Assembly: GCA_936432065.2 (NCBI GenBank)
Contig: OW386291.2
Coordinates: forward strand, 20,065,821 to 20,129,820
Direction of reading: 5' to 3'
DNA from: Rutpela maculata
Lineage: Eukaryota; Arthropoda; Insecta; Coleoptera; Cerambycidae
DNA length: 64,000 bases
Shown here: one piece after another, positions 33,050 through 45,372 of the stretch
How the letters are laid out: the number at the start of each line of letters is the position of its first letter
Position numbering within the stretch: position 1 is the stretch's first letter
Made by a program: the position numbers and the translations under genes
Notes under the pieces: model-generated
What the model saw: the letters and a program-made list of their open reading frames with translations, nothing else
Databases searched by the model: none
Told to the model about the DNA's origin: nothing

Positions 33050-34080
33050 AGTCTGATTTTGAAATTAAAAAGAATAGTAACCTATGGATTTTTATTGTCC
33101 ATTTTATTCCTAGCAGAGGTTTTGTTTACAGTAGAATTTTGATACGGGTAGTACTATTTAAAGTACATTTACAATTTCTATTTTGGTCAATTTATAACTT
33201 TTGATATTAAATCTAACCTTGGTAATTCGAAGGCATTTTAGTGTTCTCCTTCAATTTTTTTTGCACTGAATTCTAGATAAATTTTGTAGTTTTTGTCTAC
33301 AGTCACATAAGTCAAAGTGTTAGTAAATATTGGCATCTTTGTCTAGTTATTTACTTGAACAAAATTTAACTATTTAACTAATTTAACTATTTTTGCCCTT
33401 CATTTTTTTTTCATTATCAACTGATCCTACATAATTGCCTATTTTTTATGTGGAAGTCTCACCATCCGGAGAAAGTACAAGAAAGGAACCCGTTATTGTC
33501 AACGTCAATCAAAATTATGTAAGCCAACCTATCTCTGTAGCTAACATCTGCAGTATGTTGGTATGAAGAAATTAATGTAAACCAACTGATGTTTATTATT
33601 TTTTAATATTGATTTTTAAACATTTTTAGTAATTTTTTATAATTTGTTTTTCTCCATTTAACGTAACTTCATTTAAACATTGTAAAGAGATTGTATTTTT
33701 ACCCTAATTTAATAATTATATTGTTTTCTTAAATATCTGAGTTTGATTCTGTCCACCCGTAAAAATTTACAGAATATCACCTCAACTTATTTGTTTTGTA
33801 TTTTTGCTTAGAAACATTGTTGAAGTATTGTTGAATATGCTGGTACTCAAAACTAGTTTTTTAAACGACTCGGCTTAGCTGGTTGCTGCGTTTCGTTCAC
33901 CTTTGGTTTTCAGCCGCCAACTGGGAGAACTGGGACGTTGCAAAGTGTTATCTCATTTATGTGGGCATGCTTTTTCTAGATTATACCCATAATCCATTCA
34001 GATTTTATCATTTTAGATAAGATAGATTAGATACCACAGTTCGAACAAATAAAACATTTCACAAATACTTGTATTTTTCT
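33050..34080. other. Unassigned DNA inside the outer fold-back
   Basis: No coding relic or repeat boundary recognised. Confidence 0.45.
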
Positions 34081-34189
34081 TGCTGGGTAGGAAGGTATTT
34101 TGCTATGTATTACGTGAAGTCTTAGAAGGGATATGGATCTGAAGCATTTGAATAGACTTTATGAAACCATTCCATAGATAATTACTGGT

Positions 34190-35280
34190 CAATGTGTTAG
34201 TCGTGATGCTCTAAATTGTTTTGTGATTTTTTTGCCGAAACGGTTTAGGTGTGCCGTCAAAATTGAATCACTATTCTGATAGCATTTTTGTTCTACCTTC
34301 CGAATCCGCTATTCACTCAATGAAGCGCGAGCGACACCAATCCTATCAGATGCTAATTTAAAATATGCAGATATTCCAATATTTGGGGATTGACAATAAG
34401 TTTTCTTAACTATGCTATCACGCCATGTGATGTCAGTAGTTAAAATATTACGTTTTAAATGTAAATATTGCGATTTTTAGCTAACATTAATTAAACAATT
34501 CTCATTAGTAGTAGATAAGTTATTCAGAACTATCTAGCAGCCAATATAGACCATCAACAATCTCTAAATTAAAGATAATTATAATAGTTCTAGCCTTTTT
34601 CATTTCGTTAGAGTATTCACAAGTTTTCGTAGATTCTATTTAATGGATAAGATCTGAACAAACTTTTGATATGAATAATAATGTATCACATTCTGAATCC
34701 CTGATTTATGGATTTTTTGGCTATCAAAGACATTTTAACTTTCCCTTATATCCACCAGATGTTGGGCGGGTTCCTTTCCATTCTCAAAGCTAAAACTTTT
34801 AGCAAAAATAAATAATTCTAAAGGGAGAATTCATAAGGTAGTACACGATGTCTAGAACGGCTTATTGCGAAATGATTATCAGAAAGGTTACAAGAAAAAA
34901 TATAAAACATAATAACTATGAGGCGTTAGAATTATTGCGTCAAAAGGAATATTGTTTTACAATTATACTGTTCGTAGGTGGGTGAATTAAATAATTCTCT
35001 TAAGAAGGTGTACGGGATATTTTAAGATATTTCATAAACAAGATAGTTTCGAGAATAGTGCACTTATTGAAAATTCTGACAGAAGAAACCATTTTCAACA
35101 ATAAATGTATATCAAATCGACTTCATAATACCATAATTATTGCCAATTGTACCTTTTCCTTAGTAAACCAGGTCAAATAAAAGGTGAAACATCCCATTAA
35201 ACGTATTGAAATTTATAATAATTTTGAATGAATTTTCCTAAAAAATTGTAATGTTGCTAGTAGTACGAAAAACGTCATAT
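34190..35280. other. Unassigned intronic DNA
   Basis: AT-rich, with no recognisable element ends or coding families. Confidence 0.45.
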
Positions 35281-35299
35281 GTACCTAGGTTTTTATCGT

Positions 35300-35420
35300 G
35301 TATTCACAAGTCTCGAACACTTGCAAACCTCAGCCCTGCGGGCTTCGGTGAGTAAACTGTGTTCTCGACCTGTAAAATACACTTACAAGCCTTGGTACAT
35401 AAATAACTATTTGCACCCTT
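35300..35420. repeat. Hairpin-type MITE, copy related to 54000
   Basis: CACTTGCAAACCTCAGCCC and the following TGCGGGCTTCGGTGAG, then ACTTACAA..TACATAAATAACTAT, match 54008-54105 in order. The GC-rich apex (CAGCCCTGCGGGCTTCGG) stands out in AT-rich DNA. Confidence 0.7.
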
Positions 35421-35507
35421 TAGGCAGGAAACGTAGTGCGAGCTTTCTCCATTCACGACAAATACCCACTTTCACTGAAATTACAAAATAGCCGTCCTGG
35501 CATAACG

Positions 35508-36540
35508 AAGGACCCCGCAATAATCTTATGGAAATTGGGTTTCGGTCAAATCGTCTGAATTTTGGATATGTTTTAGGTTTCGTCATCCCAAGCAAAAGTC
35601 TCACTGGGCACGAAGCTCGAAAATCAATACTTTGGCTGCTACGGAGCTTAAAAGCTCCAAATCTCCACCACAGATTTATTCGTGCAGTCTTTATAGATTT
35701 TTAACTTATTTTTTCGATTTTAATGTCTAGGTTTATGTTTTTGAGGTTGCTGAATTCAAATCCGATGTCAAATTGTCCAAATTGACACTTGACAGCTGTC
35801 AATTAGCTGTCAAAGTGCCTTAACAAAGTGCAAATCTTATTTTTATGTTATGAGTTTATGCTATTTAGGTAACTCAGTTCATGTATGATGTGAATACAAT
35901 AATTCGACAATTGGCAGCTGTCAACAGCCTGTCGGCTAGCTGTCAAAGTGCAATAACAAAGTGCAAATCTTATTTTTTTGTTATGACTTTATGCTTTTTA
36001 GGTAACTCAGTTACCTAAACTCAGTTACCTAAAAAGCATAAAGTCATAACAAAAAAATAAGATTTGCACTTTGACAGCTAACTGACAGCCTGTTGACAGC
36101 TGCCAATTGTCGAATTATTGTATTCACATCATACATGAACTGAGTTACCTAAACAGCATAAACTCATAACATAAAAATAAGATTTGCACTTTGTTAAGGC
36201 ACTTTGTTAAGGCACTTTGTTAAGGCACTTTGACAGCTAATTGACAGCTGTCAAGTGTCAATTTGGACAATTTGACATCGGATTTGAATTCAGCAACCTC
36301 AAAAACATAAACCTAGACATTAAAATCGAAAAAATAAGTTATGTAAAAATCTATAAAGACTGCACGAATAAATAAATCTGTAGTGGAGCTTTGGAGCTTT
36401 CAAGCTCCGTAGCAGCCAAAGTATTGATTTTCGAGCTTTGTGCCCATTGAGACTTTTGCTTGGGATGACGAAACCTAAAACATATCCAAAATTCAGACGA
36501 TTTGACCGAAACTTTCCATAAGATTATTGCGGGGGTCTTT
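35508..36540. mobile_element. 1.03-kb near-perfect palindrome
   Basis: Arms 35508-36012 and 36018-36540 are reverse complements almost throughout, with a spacer of only about 5 bp (36013-36017). The ends are AAGGACCCCGCAATAATC and AAAGACCCCCGCAATAATC. The right arm has a 13-bp unit (ACTTTGTTAAGGC) present three times at 36190-36232 where the left arm has one. No convincing target duplication was found. No protein is encoded; a transcript would fold into a ~500-bp hairpin. Confidence 0.9.
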
Positions 36541-38200
36541 CAGCAGCCAACACTGTTTTAATATACCTTATGACTATCTACATATTTATTTAATTTTAAA
36601 ATGTAATACTGCAAGTATTAGCATCTCAGGAAAATACGAATTTGACAAATTACCTACCATGCGAATAAATTTTATTTTATGGAGTATCATGAAGCATCGT
36701 AAGCCTTTCATGTACTTTAATTATCAGTTTGCGGTACAGGCCGTCGTTTAATTTAATGCGAAAGTTCCGTTTCAGTCGCGGCAAAGCCGCAGTTACTAAT
36801 CTACGAATATGTCATTCTTTCTGCAATTCTCTTTGCCATCGAAATGAATAAATGAAACGGTTAATTCCATTGTTGTGTTATTATTGCTAGACAGAGCGAA
36901 TAAGGGCAGAAAAGACTTCCTTCATTGATGGTCGATCGATGGCGTTAAAACTTTGCGCCGGAATAATTCCGATAATGCACTTTTTTGGCGCTGAAAATGT
37001 TAATCAAAAGCACAAGCTTTGGCTTTAGTGAAGGTCTACTTTACTTTTTGTAGCCTTTCAGCGGAGGAGCTTAAATTAGAAAAACAGGATCTATTGAGAG
37101 GGTTTTGTAAAAATCTCGTTTGTTCAAATTTAACGAAAATCACGCAATTAAGTTTTATTCTTATAAAAACTAGTTATTTTAACCACTTCAAATAACGATA
37201 TTCTCTAAATCAGTAAGGTAACAAAGTATTGTTGGGAGAAGTTGTCTTTTAGATATAACTTTTATACGCATGTATAAAAGAAATTAGGCTAATATCAAGT
37301 GAACAAGATCAATGCATTATCCTTTCGAAATATTCATATACTAGTTAGACAAAAAAATATACTTTTCACACAAAGCTACATTTTTTTTGGCGTTCTAAAC
37401 AACGTCTGAAAAGTCCTCTACGGTCCATAGTACACACAATTTTCTATGGTGCATGAAAGGGTTAAATAAGTTGTTTTTCGCGAATATCTCGGTTCTTTTA
37501 ATTTTATAATTATGAACGGCATTATAAGATCGAAAGATTATAAAAAAGTCCTTAGTAATTTTGTCACACGAGTTTTCGAGAAAACGTTATAAATCAAGCA
37601 AATACTTCGATTTTACTCTATTGCATGCTTAATAAGTTTGCAAATTATTCCTATATAAAAAAAAATTCACGGCCTTTCGCAAAGATGCAACCAGGGAAGG
37701 ACATTGAAAATGCCAACGCAACGACGTAGTAATTTTCTAATTGAATTAATTACTATAATCGCATGTGTCTTATCATCGTTTTCAAATTGTATTTAAATAA
37801 TAAAGAGGATATTCTGAAGTAATATTTTAAGCAAGGCAAAACATTTATTGTATTTTTGGATTAAAACATGTCTTTCTTTTGTCTTTTCAGTCTCAAAGAG
37901 GATTTAGAAATGAACCGAGATGTTTGTTGACTCAAGAGGTACAAACTAAGAAAAGTAATGAGCCATATCATCATTACTACAAAGTAAAGTGATATGCAGG
38001 ACAAAGACATACAAATTATAAGTTATTAAGAATCACCGGCTCCTCCACCATTTCTTAGAAAATAACGTCCGAGTCTCAATAATTACTCGACTTCTCTATG
38101 TTCGGGGTCAAATTTTACGCAGAGCGGAGTTCTAACCTATTGCTACTAAAAAAAAGTTGAAAAACTAAAAACAACGGACGTCGTCTTCAAAAAAAAATCA
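36541..38200. other. Unassigned intronic DNA
   Basis: No recognised coding family. A first, isolated copy of the CGCAAAGATGCAACCAGG repeat lies at about 37677. Confidence 0.45.
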
Positions 38201-38204
38201 CAGT

Positions 38205-38690
38205 ATTTCGCAAAGATGCAACCAGGCAGGGACATTGAAAATAATGAAGTTTGATTTTTAGCCCTTATACAACCAATAGCTTTAATAACCTTGTCTACGC
38301 CATGCTGCAATCACCCGTTATAACAATAGTAACTTTGTCTACGTCATGCTACAAATGCAATAAGCACTTTTCACGAATTCAGGTCCCATATAGGAAACTA
38401 AAAACATTTTCAATGTTAAAAAACAAGAAAAATAAAAAGGTTTTATGTGATCTATTAATAATCCGGTCAGTAGGGACAAATATTTACAGTCTCTTGGAAA
38501 GATGCAAGCAGGGAGGAACACTGAAAATGATGAAGTTAGATTTTCAGCCGTTACCAGACAACCTATAGCTTTAGTAACCTTGTGTATGTCATGCAGCAAA
38601 TGTAACATGCACTATTCACGAATTCAGGCCACATATAGAAAACTTAAAACGTTGTCAGTGTTAAAAAGGCCTTTATCTTACAAAAGGTGG
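38205..38690. repeat. Direct repeat, unit about 290 bp
   Basis: Blocks at 38205-38490 and 38492-38690 share GAAAGATGCAA, GATTTTCAGCC, AACCTATAGCTTTAATAACC and CGAATTCAGG. A fragment of the same unit lies near 37677. Satellite-like or part of a larger repeat family. Confidence 0.75.
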
Positions 38691-38711
38691 GGTAGAAATG
38701 ATTTTGATATA

Positions 38712-39248
38712 CAGAGTGTCCCAAAAATATGGATACGCCTGAATATCTCATCAGGATAGCGAGATATGAGGAAAATAACCTGTATAAAAGTTGTTGAGGC
38801 AACGGGGGGCACCGCCTGGTGACATTAGATTTGACTTTTAACGTCATTTTCAAAAACATTTGAATGTCAACTTTTGTTTATCAAATAACCCCCCCCCCAC
38901 TTTATTCACCGAAGTCGATCATGAAATGACATCGATTTGACCTTAAAATCTATTTATAAGGTCATCACGATCACCATTTAATGCCTTCAGTCACCAGACC
39001 CTAGGATCAATTTGACCACTTTCAACTCTGATGCAACATTTTTCGCTCCTTCAGAATCCGGGGTCAAAAAACGAAAGTTGGCCTTCAAATGGCCTTGAAA
39101 AAAACCCAAAACAAAATGCCCTTAAAGATCAAATCCAAGATCACCAAGTGATGTCCCCGATGACCTCAACAAGTATTATAGAGGTTATTTTCCTCATATC
39201 TCGCTATAACGAGTCATTCAGGTGTATCCATACTTTTGGGACACTCTG
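38712..39248. mobile_element. Mariner-type MITE (537 bp)
   Basis: The ends CAGAGTGTCCCAAAAATATGG and, inverted, CAGAGTGTCCCAAAAGTATGG are flanked by TA (38710-38711, 39249-39250). The interior includes GGTCATCACGATC and CCAAGTGATGTCCCC blocks found again in the element at 58111-60541, so the two belong to one family. No coding. Confidence 0.9.
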
Positions 39249-39259
39249 TATATTGGTTA

Positions 39260-40580
39260 AGTCGAGATATTGATAGAGAATACAAGTTTTGGACCTTGGG
39301 GGAGGGAGACGCGATCGGCCACCTTGAATGAAAGGTTTAAAAAATTGTTTTTTCAAAATAACTCCCAAAAGGTTGATCATACGAGAAAAATGTTCCAAAC
39401 AAAGTTGAAGAGGACAAAATTTTATACACTGTATATACATATTTATTGTAACGAGCGGTGGAAAAAAGTTTAACGAATTTTTTTTTTATCGTCAAACTCC
39501 ATTTTTGTTCGAAAATTATATTTGAACAAATTACATTTTATTATTTTTAAAGTTTTTCCGCATCACAATGAGATTATACAGTCTGACTCACTTAAGATGA
39601 AGACCCTTATAAATTTTTATTTTTTTTCCGATTATAATCAAATTTTACTCAAGTATAGATAAATTAGGAACTACTTATGTCCAGAAAAACATTCGCCTCC
39701 TAGATTGACTGTCTAGTAGATGGTGGTGGTAGTTTTCTCGAAAACGACGTTAGACACCGGTTGCGGAGTTCGTTTTGGCAAATTCAAGCACACAATGTGA
39801 TTTATCCGCAGCGCCTGCAGCTATAATTCTTACGCAGTACTACCAAACTCTCTTACCGCAACTTCTAGTTCTTGAAGAAAATTTTCAAATTTGTATTTTT
39901 TTTAATTACTAAATATTTTTTGTTAATGTTAAAATAAGTTCCGCAAATCATTGACCCGTGTATGGATTCTATCTCATTTTACCATTCTGAACACAAATAT
40001 TTACCATTATTAGTCCTTTTTCTCATCAAGCCAATGCTATAACAAAAAATGGTATATCACTTTTTTTACTGTGGATTTATTTTATTGTTTTAGGACTTTC
40101 ATTTTTTCATGTCACTAGTTTAAATGTTTCCAACATATTTCCTAAAATATACGCATATACATATGAACTACTATGAATATAGACATTCCTTGTCAGAGAA
40201 AACATGACAAATATACTTAGGAAGACTATTTAGCACATCTCACAACCCATATATTAAATAATTTATTATAAATGCACTTTGCACCTAGTCCTGCAAATAG
40301 GAGAAAACAGTGCATTATATATCACTGTGATTAATAGACTAGGAAGGTAGTAGTATATCTTCCACAAACTATTAGTTACACGAGTACTAACGTTTACAAA
40401 AACAAATGGAGATGCCGAATAAGAAGCAGATATAAAATATGGGTCGGGATAGAGGCTGTCGGATAGCGATTTTGTAAAATTTATCTTGCCATAGTGCAGT
40501 CCACGCCTACAAATATAGCAAAAACAAGATTTGTAAATAAAAGGCTAATAAACTCGTGTAAGTATTTATCAAATATACAG
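39260..40580. other. Intronic DNA with a truncated MITE end
   Basis: From 39579, after TA, CAGTCTGACTCACTTAAGATG begins a truncated left half of the 519-bp MITE family (complete at 50831). The remainder is unassigned. A mariner-like terminus CAGGTTGTCCAGAAACTC starts at about 40579. Confidence 0.5.
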
Positions 40581-40997
40581 GTTGTCCAGAAACTCTCCTG
40601 GCAAATTCTAGACGTGATTTTAACGTAAACCACCTTATTCAAAAATGCTTCCTACAGCCCTTTGCAGATGGAACCTTATCATAATTTTTTTTAAATATCT
40701 TAAAATGACCCATCGTTTGCTGTAAACATCATTTTTATATTGCTATCATTTGGGGGAAGGACGGACGGACTTTTTAATATTTTTTTTTTTGCATTTTTGA
40801 CGTCAGATATATAAAACTTCAGTTTCCGAGAAAAATCGGAACAGGTAAACACAAAAAGTTCAAATAAGCACACTAACGTAAAAAATCAATCTGTAAAATT
40901 AGTTTTTCTGCGAATATATTTCAAACAAACGATTTATTATGATACATAATAGAATTAACATAAATCATGAATAAAGCCTATACTCCTGGACCTGTAC

Positions 40998-42040
40998 CTG
41001 GTTCTGTAGGAGAATTCGAGTAGGGAGAATTTTTTTTCAGGAATACTTAGTAGGTGTCTTAGTAAGTATTTTTCATTTGGGTGGACATTCTCCACCTGGT
41101 ACGTTTTCCCGCTATGACGTCATCAAAGATGGCGGCCGCTCGATCACAAAACTGCTTAATATCTCTGTTAATACTTGACCGATATTCATTAAGCTGGCAC
41201 TTTGTTTCATATTAACTTTTGTTGTCCTCTTAGTTTTTAATATTTTTCTGTTTAAGATAAATTACAGGGTGTCCCCGGATGCAGTTACCTATGCCACAAA
41301 TAGACCTAAATGTTAATTTTTTGGCAAAAAGTTACTCTTTATAAAAAAATTGGCTTGTTAAAAAAATACGATTTGTGCTAATATTTATTTTTTTATACAG
41401 GGCGCCCAAAAATTTCAAAAATATGAATTTTTACCTAAGAGTGAACTACCCTTATTTTTCATTTTTAATGAAAATTCCGTTTGAAAAAGTTGTTTATAAT
41501 TAATTTCTTAGTCATAATCCCAAATTTGAGTTAATTCTTGTTTAAACCGAGTTTTTTTTAATGCCTCAGTTTCTTTATCTTCCTATATGTAAGGAATAAT
41601 ACAATCTGATATTGATTTTTATGATAACATAATATCACTTTATTCACGGTTTCATGGTATTATCATTATTACCTTATTTTTCCAACAGTAGTATTGAATT
41701 TGTTGCAATATATAACCTATTCAGTCAAAATATCGAGGAATCTTTTTGTATTAATAAAAAAATAATAACAATAAAACAAAAAATAATTAAAAAAGGATTA
41801 CTTTTCACCTTATAAATAGTGATTACAACATATTAACTCAATTTCCATGCAAATCGGTCAAGTATTAATAGAGATATAGGCAGTCTTGAGATCGAGCGGC
41901 CGCCATCTTTGATGACGTCATAGCGAGAAAATGTACTAGGTGGTGGATGTCCACTTAAGTCAAAAATACTTGCTAAGACATCTACTAACAAAATCTCCCT
42001 ACTCAACGTTTCCTACAGGAACTAGAGCCAGGTTCATAGA
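40998..42040. mobile_element. Fold-back element with promoter-like motifs in both arms
   Basis: Left arm 40998-41235 and right arm about 41815-42040 are reverse complements (CCTGGTTCTGTAGGAGA, TTAATACTTGACCGAT). Each arm carries TGACGTCA followed 3 bp later by AAGATGGCGGC (41115-41136 and 41899-41920). A mariner-like end CAGGGTGTCC begins near 41267 inside. No coding relic between the arms. Confidence 0.8.
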
Positions 42041-42051
42041 CATTTTTCTCA

Positions 42052-42177
42052 AGATGGATAGATATATTTGGCCCCATTCATCGGCCGGCTTGGACCCCTG
42101 ATCTAACGGCATGCAATCACTTTAGAATTAAAAAAAAAGTTTTTAAAGATCATTTAGCCCATGATATTGAGATTTAA
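42052..42177 (+). pseudogene. Mariner transposase C-terminal fragment
   Basis: The frame reads RWIDIFGPIHRPAWTPDLTA, CNHFRIKKKVFKDHLAHDIE, then stop. It corresponds to R.IG..GP..WPARSPDLTP.DFFLWG.LK in insect mariner transposases; the PDLT aspartate is present. Downstream frames to about 42290 (GDFMMNLK..) look like the decayed final helix. The rest of the transposase is missing, probably displaced by the adjacent fold-back. Confidence 0.7.
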
Positions 42178-43269
42178 AAGAAAGAGTAATAATTTAAACT
42201 ATCGCAGGAGTAGATCAAAAGATGATTCGATTTGTTTATGATGAATTTAAAAGACGATTACAAAAGTGCGGGAAGTTGATGGTTTTCCTGTTGAATAAAA
42301 ACTTACTCAATTGAAACGTTTAGTTGTTAATAAAAACATTTTTTTTTAAACATTTAGAATTTCTTGTTTTTCAACTTACGTCAGGTCCTGGATTACTATT
42401 GTTCTTGCATATTATTATTAATAATTATTAATTGTTTCTAACAATTTGTTAACAAAATTTGTTTCTCATAACACAGACCCACAAAAAAAAAAGTTATGAT
42501 CCCTGAATGCGCCCATAATATTCCCATGTATTTTTCGACACTGAATCCGAATCTGATGATAAAAAACGCCGTACATCCCCAAATTTTTGCGCTACAATCA
42601 AAAATAACCTACAAAATGGGAGGTAGTGATAATAGCCCAGGGTCGATCTCCCATGTTATATGAGTGATGCTCAACAAATTAGAGACAAGCTGAAAATTAG
42701 TATGGCGCTTTGTGTTGAAGTGCTAAATATACCCTAAAACCCCAGCGGTGAGTCGTTGAGCCCGTCCACCCAAAACAAAATTGTCTTTTTTTTTACTTTT
42801 TTCTTTATGACTCAAAAACGAAGCATTGTAGCAAAAAATTCCAAGAGGACAGAGTTGAAGAGCAGAAAATTTCCTATCAAGTAAGTGTACTTTGAGAAAT
42901 TGTGAGTGTCGGAGCAATGAATTTTTAATATTTTTTTTTTTCAAAATTTTAATGTTTTATAGTTAGGATTAATTATTAAAGTATGTAATAATCACCAGAC
43001 AAATCAATTAATAATATTTGAAAAATATTATACAGTGACGCACAAAAGAGGGGTAGTGACCGACCTTCGAGGATATAGAGGAAAATAAAGATCACTAAAT
43101 GGCTGTTTGTTTGTTCGGCCCACAACTGTAAACAAGAAATTATTAATCTCCGATTTTCTTGGATGGTACTAAATAATGTGTTTCTCTAATATGGCGTTTA
43201 CTATAATTTGCGTATTGTTTACTTTCGTCTTCTATTGTGTTTTGTGGGTGTTTACTACGCCTCTCGCGT

Positions 43270-45372
43270 CCCTTGCCCAGTTCTATAACTACACAAAATA
43301 CCATTACGGTCAAAACGTCACTGTAGTTTCGCAGGTCTACGGGCAAAAGAGTAGTACCCATTGTATCTTTTACTTCCACGTCCAGTGGAAGTATAGTAAC
43401 GACAAAAAATTTTTTTAAAATTTTTATTGTCCAAATAGGCTTAAAATGTCATGAAACGTCGAGATTTTAAGTTTGAGCGAAAAAAAATTTCTGTCTGTCT
43501 GTCTGTCGGTCTGTCTGTCTGTCGGTCTGTCTGTCTGTCTGTAACTTTTTTTTGTGCGCACGTTTACTCTGAAACCGTTTAAGATATTGACTTGAAATTT
43601 GGTACACATATGTACTTTAACGAGATCTAGAACTAGATTATATTTTCATCTTGTTGGGGAAGGGTTGGGGTGTAAATTGGGGTAAACTTGGGGTAAAGGG
43701 GTAAATCAAGCAGGTAAGAGTCCACGAAATTGGTATTTAGTATATACAAGAGAATCTAAGGTCTCAAAAAAAAAATTTGGCATTAGCCACCCCCATTACC
43801 ACCCCCTTATTAAAGGGGATGAAAAAAAATTGTGATTTAGTGTATGTACACATATGTATGTACACATATGTACTTTAACGAGATCTAGAACTAGATTATA
43901 TTTTCATCTTGTTCCGTCGAAGGGTTGGGGTGTAAATTGGGGTAAACTTGGGGTAAATGGGTAAATCAAGCAGGTAAGAGTCCACGAAATTGGTATTTAG
44001 TATATACAAGAGAATCTAAGGTCTCAAAAAAAAAAATTGGCATTAGCCACCCCCATTACCACCCCCTTATTAAAGGGGATGAAAAAAAATTGTGATTTAG
44101 TGTATGTACAGGAACCAGAAACCTCAAAATATTTTTTTACTTCATCCTCCCCCACTACCAACCCCCTATCACCACCCCCACCCCACTACCGATGTGGGGT
44201 ATCGTTTTATGGGTTTTTGGGGTAGAAGATTTTAAATATTATATTATTAGTGTTCCATAAACAATTATTTTCACATACAAAGTTTTTTCGTTGTGAGTGA
44301 CTTGGATAGAAAATCTGGATGTGGAAGTAGTGATTCCTTGGACAGCGGTTTTTCAGATTTATCTGCTGTGAGGATACTAAAAGCAGATTTTTTGTCAAAT
44401 AGCACCAATAAGAACAGTTTTATACGTGCCCTCGGAAAAATGTTGTTTGAAAATGGAATTAACGTAAAATACTCAGATGGTGATGCCGATACTCTCATTG
44501 TAATGACAGCAATAGCAATTAGTGAGAAGATGTGGTAGCAGTAGGTTAACGATGATACAGACATCATGGTGTTAATAATTCATTATTGCCAGAAAATATT
44601 GTTTATGATTCGTCCGGGAAAACCATCAAAGCCGAATAAAGTAACCGACATACCAGCCTTACAACAAAAATTGGGAGATCTAAAAGATGTTATTCTAAGT
44701 TTGCACGCTATGTCCGGTTGTGACACAACGTCTGCATTATTCAATAGAGGGAAGATTAATTTAGTAAATATCACCAAGAAAAAAAAAGTTATATAACCTG
44801 CTAAAAGAATTTTATAATCCTCAGGCTACAAAGGAGGAATTAGAAGCAGTCACAACGCAATTTTTTATAGCAACATATGTTAAAAACTCATCAGATACAG
44901 ATTTGGATAGTGATACATTCTTTATCAACAGTACGTGTACGTACGTAAACGCAGCCTTAGTACTGATTTTAACTTGGCCACATTACCACCTACCTCAAAC
45001 AGCGCAAAGTATCAGGGATTTAGAGTTTTCCACCAGGTAAGTCAAAGTCAGGTTTATCATGCAACTAAAACTTTAAGTAGTATTCTTGTCAACTTTTAGG
45101 TACAAGCGTGGTTAAATAACCATTTACCACCGCAAGATTGGGGTTGGAGTCTAAAAAACCAATAGTTGCTGCCAATTCATTCCGACCAAAGCATTGCCCC
45201 TACATGAGTTCTACAAATTTTTTTTTGTAGTTGTTCATCAGGAGGATGCAAAAAAGTATGTACATGCAAACGAATGGGCCTGAAATTCACTATGGCATGT
45301 AGTCAATGCAATGGAATTACTTGTCTAAACCGGGTTGTAAATTTGGATATAGATGATATCTTTAGATAAGTT
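43270..45372 (+). pseudogene. CXC-type repetitive protein family, C-terminal half, with one intact intron
   Basis: Before the repeat insertion the plus frame reads FYNYTKYHYGQNVTVVS..YGQKSST, a recognisable middle block. After it: SAVRILKADFLSNSTNKN, GDADTLIVMTAIA, DDTDIMVLIIHY and LHAMSGCDTTSALFNRGK, an acidic-motif domain that looks PIN/FEN-nuclease-like (inference). Then, through frameshifts, FRVFHQ, a 63-bp intron with GTAAGT and TTTTAG borders (45037-45099), VQAWLNNHLPPQDWGW, and a final cysteine cluster CSCSSGGCKKVCTCKRMGL..CSQCNG. Stops and frameshifts show it is dead. This copy supplies the domain deleted from the 12.9-14.6 kb copy. Confidence 0.75.
43371..44356 (+). mobile_element. 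Dispersed A-type repeat, copy B, with internal tandem duplication
   Basis: Inverse of copy A. It starts ACTTCCACGTCCAGTGGAAG and ends GGATGTGGAAGT plus about 33 bp shared with A. A ~255-bp segment starting CATATGTACTTTAACGAG is duplicated (43606-43860 and 43866-44110) with very few differences. (GTCT)n lies at 43490-43542. It interrupts the CXC-family coding sequence of element 2, so it inserted later than the element. Confidence 0.75.

Larger units (their letters stand above)
31738..34182. mobile_element. Outer fold-back, arms about 105 bp
   Basis: The left arm 31738-31845 (TTATCTATGGAATGGTTTCA) pairs with 34080-34182, with shared CATTCCATAGATAA and CTTCCTACC words. The interior holds a second fold-back (31912-33045) and about 1 kb of unassigned DNA (33050-34080). 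No coding sequence. Confidence 0.75.
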
